Positions 23,914 to 32,800 are shown, counted from the stretch's first letter. The stretch is 35,933 bases of DNA from an uncultured Maritimibacter sp. (GCA_913063035.1 CAJXYS010000033.1:1-35933), one strand, 5' to 3'. Program-made: numbers and translations. The notes: generated by a model not told the origin, from the sequence alone.

Positions 23914-23941
23914 TTGACACCGCGGACAGGGGGACTACGCC
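23914..23941 (+). promoter_or_regulatory. Candidate promoter of the thiamine operon
   Basis: TTGACA at 23914-23919 is a perfect -35 box; 16 bp later TACGCC (23936-23941) is a weak -10. It lies immediately upstream of the TPP riboswitch, where the promoter is expected. Confidence 0.5.
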
Positions 23942-23949
23942 TTCGGAGA

Positions 23950-24028
23950 GCAACAGGGGCGTCCGCCGCGCGCGGGCTGAGAAGTACCCTCCGAACCTGA
24001 ACCGGATCATGCCGGCGTAGGGAGTTGC
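23950..24028 (+). ncRNA. TPP riboswitch (THI element)
   Basis: The conserved core is readable: AGGGGC, then GGGCTGAGAAGTACCCT, CCGAACCTGAACCGGAT and GCGTAGGGA. Helix P1 is formed by GCAAC (23950-23954) and GTTGC (24024-24028). It senses thiamine pyrophosphate and controls the following thiamine salvage genes. Confidence 0.95.
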
Positions 24029-24060
24029 AAGGACGGATCGCCGTCGCGGCATCCCTGCTT

Positions 24061-24083
24061 GCCTCCCGTGCCGGACAGGAGGC
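24061..24083 (+). promoter_or_regulatory. Shine-Dalgarno-sequestering hairpin of the riboswitch
   Basis: GCCTCC at 24061-24066 is exactly complementary to GGAGGC at 24078-24083, which is the thiM ribosome binding site 3 nt before ATG 24087. An 11-nt loop separates them. This looks like the expression platform acting on translation initiation; no T-run suggests a terminator. Confidence 0.65.
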
Positions 24084-24086
24084 GAG

Positions 24087-24878
24087 ATGAAAAATCCCGG
24101 ACACCACCTCGATGCCATGCGGTCCACTGGCCCGCTGGTCCATAACATCACCAACTTCGTGGCGATGAACGTCATGGCAAACGTGCTGCTCGCGGTGGGG
24201 GCATCCCCGGCGATGGTGCATGCCCGCGACGAGGTGGCCGAGTTCGCCGGGTTCGCGCAGGCGCTTACGGTGAACATCGGCACCGCGGATGCCCAATGGG
24301 GTGCGGCGATGGAAGAGGCCGCCGCCGTCATGTCCGGGGCCGGGCGGCCCTGGGTGTTCGATCCGGTCGGCGTCGGCGCGACGCGCTTCCGCAGGGCGCT
24401 GTCCGAGCGCCTGCTCGCGCTCTGCCCGGCCGTCCTGCGCGGCAACGCCTCCGAGATCCTGACGCTGGCCGGGCTGGGCGGCGCGGCGCGCGGTGTCGAT
24501 GCGGGTGATGCCGTGGCCGATGCCGAGGCGGCCGCGCGCATTCTGGCCCGCCGCACCGGCGGCGTGGTCGCGGTCTCGGGGCCGGTGGACTACGTCACGG
24601 ACGGCAGGCGCGCCTACCGCGTGGCGAACGGTCACCCGCTCATGGCGCGGATCACGGTGATGGGTTGTTCGCTCAACGGCGTGATTGCCGCCTTCTGCGT
24701 GGACCAGCCCGCGCTGGAGGCCACGGCCGCCGCGCTGGCCGCCTATGGCCTCGCCGGCGAGACCGCCGGCGCGCATGCGGCGGGACCGGGCAGCTTCCAG
24801 CCGGCCTTCCTCGATGCGCTCCATGCCCAGACCGCGGCGGTGCTCGACGCCGGCGCCCGGATCGAGCCGGTCGGATGA
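24087..24878 (+). CDS. thiM: Hydroxyethylthiazole kinase
   Basis: The protein is 263 aa. ThiM phosphorylates 4-methyl-5-(2-hydroxyethyl)thiazole with ATP for thiamine salvage. Family features: VHNITNFVAMNVMANVLLA near the N-terminus, WVFDPVGVGATRFR, RGNASEILTLAG, VSGPVDYVTDG and the catalytic-Cys segment MGCSLNGVIAAF. The expected GTGCS is here VMGCS, with the Cys kept. It is the first gene after the riboswitch and overlaps thiE by ATGA (24875-24878). The start at 24087 has GGAGGCGAG just upstream. Confidence 0.96.
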   Translation: MKNPGHHLDAMRSTGPLVHNITNFVAMNVMANVLLAVGASPAMVHARDEVAEFAGFAQALTVNIGTADAQWGAAMEEAAAVMSGAGRPWVFDPVGVGATRFRRALSERLLALCPAVLRGNASEILTLAGLGGAARGVDAGDAVADAEAAARILARRTGGVVAVSGPVDYVTDGRRAYRVANGHPLMARITVMGCSLNGVIAAFCVDQPALEATAAALAAYGLAGETAGAHAAGPGSFQPAFLDALHAQTAAVLDAGARIEPVG

Positions 24879-25483
24879 TCGGGGCGGTCTATGTCGTGAC
24901 CGATCCCGAGGCGCCCCTGCCGGTCGCCGAACAGGCCCGCGCCGCGGCGCGGGGCGGCGCCTGGGCGGTGCAGCTGCGGGACAAGCGCGCCGCGGACGCG
25001 GAGATGGCACAGCTGGCCTCGGCGCTGCTGGCCGCGCTCGCCCCGCTCGGCGTGCGCGTCTTCGTCAATGATCGGGTCGAGGTGGCGCGCGCCACCGGCG
25101 CGGATCTGCATATCGGCCAGGGCGATGGCGACCCGCGCGCTGCACGGGGCCGGATCGCCCCCACGGCGCTGCTTGGCCTGTCCGTCGAGACGGTCGCGCA
25201 GTGCGCCGCGATCCCGGCGGGCGTGGCCTATATCGGCGCCGGCCCGGTCCGGGTCACGGCGACCAAGCCCGACGCGGCCGCGCCGGTCGGCATCGCGGGC
25301 CTGGCGCGGATCGCCGCCGCCGCGCCGGTTCCGACGATCGCCATCGGCGGTCTCGCCGCCGCCGACATCCCGGGGCTCAAATCCGCCGGCGCGACCGGTC
25401 TCGCCGTTGTCTCGGCGGTCAGCCGCGCCGCCGATCCGGAGGCGGCGACACGGGCGCTTGTCGAGACATGGAGGCGGACATGA
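24875..25483 (+). CDS. thiE: Thiamine-phosphate synthase
   Basis: The protein is 202 aa from ATG 24875, which overlaps the thiM stop; the frame is open further upstream but inside thiM. ThiE joins HMP-PP and thiazole phosphate to thiamine phosphate. Motifs are VYVVTD, VQLRDKRA, VFVNDRVEVA, DLHIGQGD, LGLSVET and YIGAGPVRVTATKPD, where the usual TPxFPTxTK phosphate loop is changed to PVRVTATK. The C-terminus is AIGGLAAADIPGLKSAGATGLAVVSAVS-like, normal for the TIM barrel phosphate site. Its stop overlaps thiD (ATGA at 25480-25483). Confidence 0.95.
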   Translation: MIGAVYVVTDPEAPLPVAEQARAAARGGAWAVQLRDKRAADAEMAQLASALLAALAPLGVRVFVNDRVEVARATGADLHIGQGDGDPRAARGRIAPTALLGLSVETVAQCAAIPAGVAYIGAGPVRVTATKPDAAAPVGIAGLARIAAAAPVPTIAIGGLAAADIPGLKSAGATGLAVVSAVSRAADPEAATRALVETWRRT

Positions 25484-26292
25484 TCCCGAACATCCTGTCC
25501 ATTGCCGGCTCCGACCCGTCCGGCGGGGCCGGGATCCAGGCCGATATCAAGGCGATCTCGGCCAATGGCGGTTATGCCATGGCCGCGGTCACCGGCCTGA
25601 CCGCGCAGAACACCACCGGCGTGCGCGACGTGGCCCTGGTCGCGCCCGGCATGGTCGCCGGCCAGATCGCCGCGATCCGCGAGGATATCCGCATCGATGC
25701 GGTGAAGATCGGCATGCTGGGCAGCGCCGCGATCGCGGAGGCCGTGGCCGGCGCGCTGGCGGGGCTGGAGGCCCCGGTGGTGCTCGACCCGGTGATGGTC
25801 GCCAAGGGCGGCGACCGCCTGCTGGCGGCCGATGCCGTCGCGGCGGTGCGCGACCGCCTGCTGCCGATGGCGACGGTTCTGACGCCCAACCTGCCCGAGG
25901 CGGCCGATCTGCTTGGCGGGGCCGAGGCCGGGAACCGCGACGCGATGGCGCCGCAGGCCGCGGCGCTGCGTGCGCTCGGCCCCTCGGCGGTGCTGCTCAA
26001 GGGCGGGCATCTGTCCGGGGCGGACTGCCCGGACCTGCTCGAGACCGCCGGCGACGCGCTCTGGCTCGAGGGGCGGCGCCACGCCACGCGGAACACCCAC
26101 GGCACGGGCTGCACCCTCTCGGCGGCGCTTGCCACCGGGCTCGGCCATGGCCGATCCCTGGCCGGGGCCGCCCGCATGGCCAAGGCCTATGTGGCCGCCG
26201 CCATCGCGGCCGCCGGGGCGCTGGGCGTCGGCACGGGTCACGGGCCGGTGCATCATTTCCATGCCATGACCACGAAGGAGACGACCGCATGA
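25480..26292 (+). CDS. thiD: Hydroxymethylpyrimidine/phosphomethylpyrimidine kinase
   Basis: The protein is 270 aa from ATG 25480, with GGAGGCGG 4 nt upstream, overlapping thiE. ThiD phosphorylates HMP twice to HMP-PP. Ribokinase-fold motifs are SIAGSDPSGGAGIQADIKA, KIGMLGS, VVLDPVMVAKGGDRLL, LTPNLPEAADLL, LLKGGHL and THGTGCTLSAALATGL (anion hole and catalytic region). Together with ThiM and ThiE it completes salvage of both thiamine halves, while no de novo genes (thiC, thiG) are in the window. Its stop overlaps the SDR gene start. Confidence 0.96.
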   Translation: MIPNILSIAGSDPSGGAGIQADIKAISANGGYAMAAVTGLTAQNTTGVRDVALVAPGMVAGQIAAIREDIRIDAVKIGMLGSAAIAEAVAGALAGLEAPVVLDPVMVAKGGDRLLAADAVAAVRDRLLPMATVLTPNLPEAADLLGGAEAGNRDAMAPQAAALRALGPSAVLLKGGHLSGADCPDLLETAGDALWLEGRRHATRNTHGTGCTLSAALATGLGHGRSLAGAARMAKAYVAAAIAAAGALGVGTGHGPVHHFHAMTTKETTA

Positions 26293-27053
26293 CCCCTCCG
26301 TTCCGGGACCAGACCGTTCTCGTCACCGGCGCGGGCCGCGGGCTTGGCGCCGCCATCGCCCGCGCCTTTCACCGCGAAGGCGCCCGCGTCGCGATCAACT
26401 ATCGTCGAAGCGGCCCGGCCGCGGAGGCCCTGGCCGAGGCGCTGGGCACCGGTGCGGCGGCGGTCAGGGCCGACGTGACCGACCCGGACGCGGTCTCCGA
26501 CATGGTCGCGGAGGTCGCGGCGCGTCTCGGCCCGCCGACGGTCCTGGTCCACAACGCGCTGGCGGATTTCTCCTTCGACGGGGACGCGCGGGCGCATCTC
26601 GACCGTCTGGCCTGGGAGGACGTCGCGGCCCAGACGCAGGTGGCCGTGGGCGGCGCGCTCAACGCGATCCGGGCGCTGCACCCGCATTTCGAGGCCGCGG
26701 GTGGCGGCCGCGTGGTGACGATCGGGACCAACCTCTTCCAGAACCCGGTGGTGCCCTATCACGACTACACCGCCGCGAAGGGCGCGCTGCTGGCCTTCAC
26801 GCGCACCGTGTCCAGGGAACTCGGGCCACTGGGCGTCACGGTCAACATGGTGGCCGGGGGGCTGTTGCGGACAACGGATGCCAGCGCCGCCACGCCGGAA
26901 CCCGTCTTCGACATCATCGCGGAGCAGACGCCGCTCGGCCGCGTCACCACGCCGGAAGAACTGGCCGATGCCGTGCTTTTCTTCGCCTCGCCCTGGGCGC
27001 GGGCGGTGACGGGGCAGACCCTGGTGGTCGATGGCGGGCTGGTCTGCGGCTGA
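26289..27053 (+). CDS. Short-chain dehydrogenase/reductase (FabG-like) coupled to thi genes
   Basis: The protein is 254 aa from ATG 26289, overlapping the thiD stop. It is a classical SDR: NAD(P) motif TGAGRGLGAAIA (TGxxxGxG), an Asp/NYRRSG stretch after beta2 suggesting NADPH preference, VHNAL in place of NNAG, and catalytic YTAAK. At the usual catalytic Ser position the sequence is IGTNLFQNP, giving Thr, a variant seen in one FabG-like subfamily. The C-terminus VTGQTLVVDGG is typical. Co-translation with thiMED suggests a role related to thiamine or its precursors, or a passenger under the same riboswitch; substrate is unknown. Confidence 0.88.
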   Translation: MTPPFRDQTVLVTGAGRGLGAAIARAFHREGARVAINYRRSGPAAEALAEALGTGAAAVRADVTDPDAVSDMVAEVAARLGPPTVLVHNALADFSFDGDARAHLDRLAWEDVAAQTQVAVGGALNAIRALHPHFEAAGGGRVVTIGTNLFQNPVVPYHDYTAAKGALLAFTRTVSRELGPLGVTVNMVAGGLLRTTDASAATPEPVFDIIAEQTPLGRVTTPEELADAVLFFASPWARAVTGQTLVVDGGLVCG

Positions 27054-27082
27054 GAGGATCGCGCACGGGCCGGCGCCGGCGC

Positions 27083-27565
27083 TCAGCGCAGGGTGGCGTC
27101 GAACTCGATGACCGTGCGCCCGTGGTCGCGGGCCGGTGAGACGGCGATCTTGGCGTTGGAGACGCCTTCGCCGGAAAACTCGATGGCGCCGTTCAGCGCC
27201 GCGCTTTCCGACTTGTAAATGTCGTAGGCGCCGACTTCCAGCGCCGTCCGCCATTCCGTCATCAGCGCGTCCGGTTCCTCGGCCGTCGCGATCGAGAACA
27301 TCCGCACGGACGAGCCGATCTCGCGGTCCGAGAGCACCTCGGCGTCGGCGGGCAGGCGCAGCACGCCGGGCACCCAGCTCTGGACCCAGCCCTGCACCTG
27401 TTCCTCGGCCGAGAGAAGCGCCGAGGTCGAGAGCACGATCGCCGCGGCGGTCACCATCTCGCGCACCCGCATGGACCTGGCCAGGCGGCGGCGGATCTCG
27501 CGCGGGGCGGCGGGCGGCGTTATACCGGCAGAGGCCATGCCGGGCAGGGCGGTCGCTGTCAACAT
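27083..27565 (-). CDS. Small exported or anchored hypothetical protein
   Basis: The protein is 160 aa. A hydrophobic segment at about 38-53 (MVTAAAIVLSTSALLSAEE) follows an Arg-rich N-terminus (REIRRRLARSMRVREM), so it is a signal anchor or the true start is the internal ATG (MRVREM or MVTAAA). The remaining part has beta-type segments (EIGSSVRMFSIATAEEPD, AALNGAIEFSGEGVSNAKIAVSPARD). No family is recognised. It is convergent with the SDR gene and lies upstream of the start-proximal side of nothing obvious, so it is probably monocistronic. Confidence 0.6.
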   Translation of the reverse strand: MLTATALPGMASAGITPPAAPREIRRRLARSMRVREMVTAAAIVLSTSALLSAEEQVQGWVQSWVPGVLRLPADAEVLSDREIGSSVRMFSIATAEEPDALMTEWRTALEVGAYDIYKSESAALNGAIEFSGEGVSNAKIAVSPARDHGRTVIEFDATLR

Positions 27566-27645
27566 GCGGCAATCCTAGGCGGTCGGTCGATCACGTCAAT
27601 TCCGCTCGGCAATCTTTCGCCGGGCCGCCGGCGGGGGTGCGCGGC

Positions 27646-28503
27646 TCAGCGCATCAGGATCACGGGCACCTTGCAGGAGCGGATCATCTCGGTGGTGGTC
27701 GAGCCGATCAGCAGCGACCGCACGCGGGAATGGCCATAGGCCCCCATGACGAGAAGCTCGAAGCCTTCCGAGCCGGTCATCTCGGCCAGCACCTTCTCGG
27801 GTTCGCCGGGGCGGAGCCGCGTCTCGGCCGTGATCCCCCCGGCGGCCAGCGTCGCGGCGGCATTGTCGAGCGCGGTCCGCGCCTCCGCCGTGTCGGCACC
27901 GGCGTAGACGAGCGTGACCGCCAGCCCGGCGAAAAGCGGGCTGCGCGCCATGAAGTCCACGGCCTTCAGCGCCGAGGCCCCGCCGTCGAAGGCCACCAGC
28001 ACCCGGCTGATGGGCCGGAAGGCGCGGTTGGCCACGAAGACCGGCTTGTGGCTGGCGCGCACGATCCGTTCCAGGTTGGAGCCGACATGCTCCATCGCCG
28101 TGGCCGCGGCCTCGCCGCGCTTGCCGATCACGATCATGTCGGCGGTGTCTTCCTTGGCGGTGATCGTCTCGACCAGGTCGCCCTGGCGCAGCCGCGTCTC
28201 GACCTCTATGTCGCCGTCGCCCTCGATGATGGCCTTGGCATCCTCGAGGATGGCGCGGCCGTGTTCATGCGCCAGCTTGGCACGCGCCGCGTCCAGTTCG
28301 CTCAGCTGCTCGAGCAGCCGCGAGCGCGCGCCGAGCCGGATCGCCCCGCTCAGGTCCTGTTTCTCCGGGGCGTCGCGGCGGCCCATGACATGGTATATCT
28401 TGACCTTGGACCCGGTCCGCTCGGCGATCCAGGCGGCGTGGTGGCAGACGCTTTCGGAATAGGCCGAGCCATCCACCAGCGCGATGAGTGTGCGTGTCGT
28501 CAT
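27646..28503 (-). CDS. Tandem-domain universal stress protein
   Basis: The protein is 285 aa with two UspA domains. The first (1-145) begins RTLIALVDGSAYSESVCHHA and ends VIGKRG...GSNLERIVRASHKPVFV. The second (150-285) begins SRVLVAFDGGASALKAVDFM and ends VMGAYGHSRVRSLLIGSTT. Both show G-x2-G-x9-G-S/T type ATP-binding patterns. It lies 11 bp behind the SulP transporter gene on the same strand, so it is co-expressed; UspA-SulP pairs are frequent and suggest regulation of the transporter under stress or by adenylate, which is inference. Confidence 0.92.
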   Translation of the reverse strand: MTTRTLIALVDGSAYSESVCHHAAWIAERTGSKVKIYHVMGRRDAPEKQDLSGAIRLGARSRLLEQLSELDAARAKLAHEHGRAILEDAKAIIEGDGDIEVETRLRQGDLVETITAKEDTADMIVIGKRGEAAATAMEHVGSNLERIVRASHKPVFVANRAFRPISRVLVAFDGGASALKAVDFMARSPLFAGLAVTLVYAGADTAEARTALDNAAATLAAGGITAETRLRPGEPEKVLAEMTGSEGFELLVMGAYGHSRVRSLLIGSTTTEMIRSCKVPVILMR

Positions 28504-28514
28504 GTTATCTGTCC

Positions 28515-30005
28515 TCAGTGGCCGAGCAGCTCGTCCATCGCGCCGGGCTTGTCATGTATGGCGAGCCGGTCGACGATGGTTTCGGAAGCTTCGTTGAGCC
28601 CGATGATCTCGACCTCCGCGCCCTCGCGGCGGAACTTGAGCACGGCCATGTCCAGCGCCGCAACCGACGAGATGTCCCAGATATGTGCGCGGCTGACGTC
28701 GATCGTCACGCGCTCGGGCGCCTCCTTGAAATCGAAGGCGCGCATGAAGTCCTCGGACGAGGCAAAGAAGAGCTGCCCCTCGACGAAATAGGTGCGGTGG
28801 CTGCCGTCGGGGGTGATCGTCGTGCGCACGCGGAAGAGCTGCGCGATCTTCCAGGCGAAGAACAGGCCCGACAGCAGCACGCCCACCAGCACGCCGATGG
28901 CGAGGTTGTGCGTGTAGACCACGAAGAAGACCGTTGCCAGCATCACGATGGACGACGAGCGCGGGTGGTCGCGCAGGTTCCGGATCGACGACCAGGAAAA
29001 GGTGCCGATCGAGACCATGATCATGATCGCCACCAGCGCCGCCATCGGGATGATCGCGACGATATCGCCGAGCGCCACCACCATGATCAGCAGGAAGACC
29101 CCCGCCGCGAAGGCCGAGAGCCGCCCGCGCCCGCCGGATTTCACGTTGATGATGGACTGGCCGATCATGGCGCAGCCGGCCATGCCGCCGATGAAGCCCG
29201 TCGCGGTGTTGGCGAGCCCCTGGCCGATGCATTCCTGGTTCCGGTCCGAGCCGGTGTCGGTCAGGTCGTCCACGATCTGCTGGGTCATCAGGCTTTCGAG
29301 CAGCCCGACCACCGCGACCGCCACCGAGTAAGGGAAGATGATCTGCAGGGTCTCGAGATTGAGCGGAATGTCGGGGATCAGGAAGACGGGCAGCGTGTCG
29401 GGCAGCGCGCCCATGTCGCCGACGGTGCGCACCTCCCAGCCCATCAGGACGGTCAGCCCCGTCAGCACGATGATCGTCACCAGCGGCGAGGGCACGGCCG
29501 TCGTCAGGCGCGGGAACAGGTAGATGATCGCCAGCCCGGCGGCGACCAGCGCATAGGTCAGCATCGGCACCTTGGAGGGGTCGAGCTCGGGCAGCTGTGC
29601 CATGAAGATCAGGATCGCGAGGGCGTTGACGAAGCCCGTCATGACCGAGCGCGAGACGAAGCGCATCACGTAGCCGAGCTTCAGGAACCCCGCGCCGATC
29701 TGCAGCAGCCCCGCCAGGACCGTTGCCGCCAGCAGGTATTCGAGCCCGTGATCGCGCACCAGCGTGACCATGAGGACGGCCGTGGCGGCCGTCGCGGCCG
29801 AGATCATGCCGGGCCGGCCGCCCGCGATCGCCACGATCACCGCGATGGAAAACGAGGCGTAGAGCCCGACCTTGGGGTCGACGCCGGCGATGATGGAAAA
29901 GGCGATCGCCTCGGGAATCAGCGCCAGCGCCACCACGAGGCCGGAAAGGAGGTCGCCGCGAATGTTGCTCGTCCATTCGCGCCGGTAGGCGTTCAGGGAA
30001 ATCAT
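28515..30005 (-). CDS. SulP-family anion transporter with STAS domain
   Basis: The protein is 496 aa from ATG 30005 ([11 protein letters not shown]); an upstream in-frame ATG at 30107 would add 34 polar residues without homology. SulP proteins move sulfate, bicarbonate or related anions across the inner membrane. The N-terminal signature [27 protein letters not shown] is typical, followed by about 12-14 membrane segments and [38 protein letters not shown]. Residues about 400-496 form a STAS domain ([35 protein letters not shown]). This subgroup with short linker resembles BicA-like sodium-bicarbonate carriers, but substrate cannot be decided by eye. Confidence 0.92.
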   Translation of the reverse strand: MISLNAYRREWTSNIRGDLLSGLVVALALIPEAIAFSIIAGVDPKVGLYASFSIAVIVAIAGGRPGMISAATAATAVLMVTLVRDHGLEYLLAATVLAGLLQIGAGFLKLGYVMRFVSRSVMTGFVNALAILIFMAQLPELDPSKVPMLTYALVAAGLAIIYLFPRLTTAVPSPLVTIIVLTGLTVLMGWEVRTVGDMGALPDTLPVFLIPDIPLNLETLQIIFPYSVAVAVVGLLESLMTQQIVDDLTDTGSDRNQECIGQGLANTATGFIGGMAGCAMIGQSIINVKSGGRGRLSAFAAGVFLLIMVVALGDIVAIIPMAALVAIMIMVSIGTFSWSSIRNLRDHPRSSSIVMLATVFFVVYTHNLAIGVLVGVLLSGLFFAWKIAQLFRVRTTITPDGSHRTYFVEGQLFFASSEDFMRAFDFKEAPERVTIDVSRAHIWDISSVAALDMAVLKFRREGAEVEIIGLNEASETIVDRLAIHDKPGAMDELLGH

Positions 30006-30307
30006 GGGAAGATCAGCTGTCCTTGGGCCGCGTCGCGGGCGATGCGGTCTTGCTTGGGTAGGTCGTTCTGCTTGTTTGTCCGGCGGATCGGCGGCCGGAA
30101 GAGCCACCCGGAGCGGCCTCCGGGTCCATGTTTGCTGCGGCGCAGCATACAGGCCGCGCCGCGAAGCGCAACCGGGTCTTCGCCGGGCAGGGTGGCGGGG
30201 CGGGACGGCGGCGCCTCGCGCATCCGCGGCCTACGGGGAATTCCCGATGGCCGGGGGGCACCGGGCGCGCTAGGCTTTTGCCGACGGCACGACACGAGGC
30301 ACGGTTC

Positions 30308-30664
30308 ATGAAGAGATTCACGGCTTTGGTCCTGGCCGCGGCGCTGCTGCCCTGCGCCGCCCTGGCCCAGGAAGATCCCCCGGCGGACGACTTCGCCTGC
30401 GACTGGCTCGGCGCGGCCGCCTTCGACCTGATGCAAGCCCGGCAGAACGGCGTGGCGCTCGACATGGCCGCCGAGCGCGTGACCGGGTCGGTGGCCGAAA
30501 ACGTCGTCTACGCCAGGGAAACCCGCGCCATGCTGCGCCAGCTCGCCACGATCGCCTACCGCGCCGAGCGCGAAGGCGACGAGGCCGCCCGGCAGCGCGC
30601 GGCCGAGCGGTTTCGCGCCTCCGTCGTCACGGCCTGCAGGAACAGCGGGCAGGGCGGCGGCTGA
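30308..30664 (+). CDS. Small exported hypothetical protein
   Basis: The protein is 118 aa from ATG 30308 with a signal peptide (KRFTALVLAAALLPCAALAQ). The mature part is helical with two Cys (FACDWLGAAAFDLMQARQN and VVTACRNSG) that could form a disulfide. The frame is open further upstream, but the signal peptide fixes the start. It is divergent from SulP and convergent with the alcohol dehydrogenase. No family is recognised. Confidence 0.68.
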   Translation: MKRFTALVLAAALLPCAALAQEDPPADDFACDWLGAAAFDLMQARQNGVALDMAAERVTGSVAENVVYARETRAMLRQLATIAYRAEREGDEAARQRAAERFRASVVTACRNSGQGGG

Positions 30665-30679
30665 GCCGCGGCCGGCGCG

Positions 30680-31828
30680 TCAGCGCGCGGCTTCCATCAG
30701 CGCGGCGAGGTCGGCCGCGTCCAGCGCCACGGGGTTCGCCTTCATCGACGAGGAACTGGCCGCGGCTTCCGCCGCCGCCGCGCGCTGCTCGGCGCCGATC
30801 CCCATCTTGTCGAGTCCGCCGAGCCCGTTGGCGCGCACCCAGGCGGCAAGCGTGTCGAAGGCCGCGCCGGGGGCGCAGCCGAGCGCCCCGCCGATCCAGC
30901 CGCGGACCTCGTCGATGCGCCGCGCCAGCGCCGGGTCGCGGCCGTGCCGCGCGTTCGCGGCCAGGCCATGGGGCAGCAGCGTGCCGCAGATCGCGCCATG
31001 CGCCGCGCCGCTGAGCCCGCCGAGGGGGCCGGCGAGCCCGTGCACGACGCCGAGCCCCGCATTGGCCAGCGCCATGCCGCCGGAAAGGCTGGTCAGGGCC
31101 ATCGCGTCGAAAGCCGCCGGGTCGGGGCGGTCGGCCAGCGTGACGAGCGCCCCGAGCCCGGCCGGGATCGCGTCCCGGCAGATCGCGTCGGTCAGCGGGG
31201 TGGCGCGGCTGCTGATATAGGGCTCGATCACCTGGGTCACCGCGTCGAGTCCCGACGCGATCAGCACGGGGCGTGGGCAGCTCTCGACCAGGGACGGATC
31301 GACCACCGCCAGGCGCGGCAGCATCGCTAGGCTGCGCAGGCTGACCTTGCGCCGCTGCGCGGGCACCGCGATCACCGCGTTCCGCGTGACCTCGGCGCCG
31401 GTCCCGGCCGTCGTGGGCACCGCGATCATAGGCAGCGGTGCGGCCTCGAGCGGCAGACCCCGGCCGACGACCTCGAGATGGTCGAGAACCGGCCGGGTCG
31501 CGGGCACCAGCGCGGCGATGGCCTTGCCCGTGTCGATGACCGAGCCGCCGCCGATCGCCACGACCGTGTCGGCGCCGGCCTCCCGCGCCGTGGCGATGCC
31601 GGCCTCGATCGCCGCGAGATCGGGTTCCCCGGCAACGCCAAAGGCGGTGACGGCGCAGTCCTGCGCGGCGAGGCCGTCCGACAGCCAGGCGACGCGCTCG
31701 GGCCGGCTGCCGGTCACCAGCAGGATCCGCCGGCCGATCCGGGCGACCGCGTCCGAGATCCCGGCGGCGGTGCCGCGCCCGAAGCGGATCTCCGTTGCCG
31801 TGGCGAAACTGAAACTGTCCCTGGTCAT
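30680..31828 (-). CDS. Iron-containing (type III) alcohol dehydrogenase
   Basis: The protein is 382 aa from ATG 31828 (MTRDSFSFATATEIRFG), with GGGAA upstream. It is an NAD(P)-dependent dehydrogenase of the Fe-ADH fold: nucleotide-binding GGGSVIDTGKAIAAL, then AVPTTAGTGAEVTRNAVI, SGLDAVTQVIEPYIS, and LGVVHGLAGPLGGL...AAHGAICGTLLPHG. Of the four usual metal ligands, Asp and two His are kept (SGLD, VHG, AHG) but the His in DALTH reads Gln (DAVTQ), a variant known in a subfamily. Substrate is unknown. It is divergent from rpsD. Confidence 0.9.
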   Translation of the reverse strand: MTRDSFSFATATEIRFGRGTAAGISDAVARIGRRILLVTGSRPERVAWLSDGLAAQDCAVTAFGVAGEPDLAAIEAGIATAREAGADTVVAIGGGSVIDTGKAIAALVPATRPVLDHLEVVGRGLPLEAAPLPMIAVPTTAGTGAEVTRNAVIAVPAQRRKVSLRSLAMLPRLAVVDPSLVESCPRPVLIASGLDAVTQVIEPYISSRATPLTDAICRDAIPAGLGALVTLADRPDPAAFDAMALTSLSGGMALANAGLGVVHGLAGPLGGLSGAAHGAICGTLLPHGLAANARHGRDPALARRIDEVRGWIGGALGCAPGAAFDTLAAWVRANGLGGLDKMGIGAEQRAAAAEAAASSSSMKANPVALDAADLAALMEAAR

Positions 31829-31912
31829 CTGCGTTCCCATTGCTTCCGGTCCTGGGGCGGGTAGCACGGGCGGTCCCCGATGCGCCAGCGCCGCGTCGCG
31901 CGCGGCCCCGGC

Positions 31913-31940
31913 TTGACACCCGGCGCGGGGGGCGTATAAG
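31913..31940 (+). promoter_or_regulatory. rpsD promoter
   Basis: TTGACA at 31913-31918, a 16-bp spacer and TATAAG at 31935-31940 are close to the sigma-70 consensus. The leader of about 115 nt contains GC hairpins (GGGGCCACGCGGCCCC near 31953) that could be an autoregulatory site, not established. Confidence 0.75.
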
Positions 31941-32063
31941 GCGCACCCACCGGGGCCACGCGGCCCCGTGTTTCATTTGGTGTTGGTGGCCCCCGCAAGG
32001 GGATGCCTGTCGCCCTTCGGGGAAAGGACAACGCCCTTCGACATATCAGAAGGAGATCAGACG

Positions 32064-32684
32064 GTGAGCAAACGCACCTCTGCCAAGTACAAGATCGACC
32101 GCCGCATGGGCGAAAACATCTGGGGCCGTCCGAAAAGCCCCGTCAATCGCCGCGAATACGGCCCGGGCCAGCACGGGCAGCGCCGCAAGGGCAAGATGTC
32201 CGACTTCGGCCTGCAGCTGCGTGCCAAGCAGAAGCTCAAGGGCTATTACGGCGACCTGACCGAAAAGCAGTTCCGCCGCATCTACGCCGAGGCCGAGCGC
32301 AAGCGCGGCGACACCGGCGAGATCCTGATCGGCCTGCTGGAAAGCCGGCTCGACGCGGTCGTCTACCGCGCCAAGTTCGTGCCGACCGTCTTCGCGGCGC
32401 GCCAGTTCGTGAACCACGGCCACGTGCTCGTGAACGGCAAGAAGGTCAACATTCCCTCCTACCGCGTCAAGGAAGGCGACGTGGTCGAGGTGCGCGACAA
32501 GTCCAAGCAGATGGCGCTGGTGCTCGAATCCGTCGGCCTGGCCGAGCGTGACGTGCCCGACTACATCGACGCCGATCATTCCAAGCTGACCGCCACCTTC
32601 GTGCGCACCCCGCAGCTGGCCGACGTGCCGTACCCGGTGATGATGGAACCGAATCTCGTCATCGAATTCTACGCGCAGAACTGA
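32064..32684 (+). CDS. rpsD: 30S ribosomal protein S4
   Basis: The protein is 206 aa, starting at GTG 32064 with a strong AAGGAG 8 nt upstream. S4 is a primary 16S rRNA-binding protein that nucleates the 30S body. Conserved features are the N-terminal [38 protein letters not shown], and the S4 domain [19 protein letters not shown]...[19 protein letters not shown]. The C-terminus [17 protein letters not shown] is typical of alphaproteobacteria. It is monocistronic here, between its own promoter and a terminator, as in Rhodobacterales. Confidence 0.98.
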   Translation: MSKRTSAKYKIDRRMGENIWGRPKSPVNRREYGPGQHGQRRKGKMSDFGLQLRAKQKLKGYYGDLTEKQFRRIYAEAERKRGDTGEILIGLLESRLDAVVYRAKFVPTVFAARQFVNHGHVLVNGKKVNIPSYRVKEGDVVEVRDKSKQMALVLESVGLAERDVPDYIDADHSKLTATFVRTPQLADVPYPVMMEPNLVIEFYAQN

Positions 32685-32711
32685 TCCGGCCCGCCGGATC
32701 CCGTTTTCCGA

Positions 32712-32738
32712 GGCCGCGCCCGCCGGGCGCGGCCTTTT
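32712..32738 (+). terminator. Intrinsic terminator after rpsD
   Basis: GGCCGCGCCC at 32712-32721 and GGGCGCGGCC at 32725-32734 form a 10-bp stem with a 3-nt loop and are followed by TTTT at 32735-32738. Confidence 0.88.
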
Positions 32739-32800
32739 CTGTTGCGGGGCCTGCCATGGGCCGCGTTGCCGCGGCCACGGTCCGGCGGTAAGGGAAAGCC

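Noticed and set aside
25068-27053. Long plus-strand frame (661 codons) through thiE-thiD-SDR
   Set aside because: The Arg-rich 5-prime part is an out-of-frame reading of thiE and thiD; only the last 254 codons (SDR) are real.
28488-30311. Long plus-strand frame (607 codons)
   Set aside because: Antisense to the SulP transporter; composed of His/Asp/Arg-rich low-complexity sequence.
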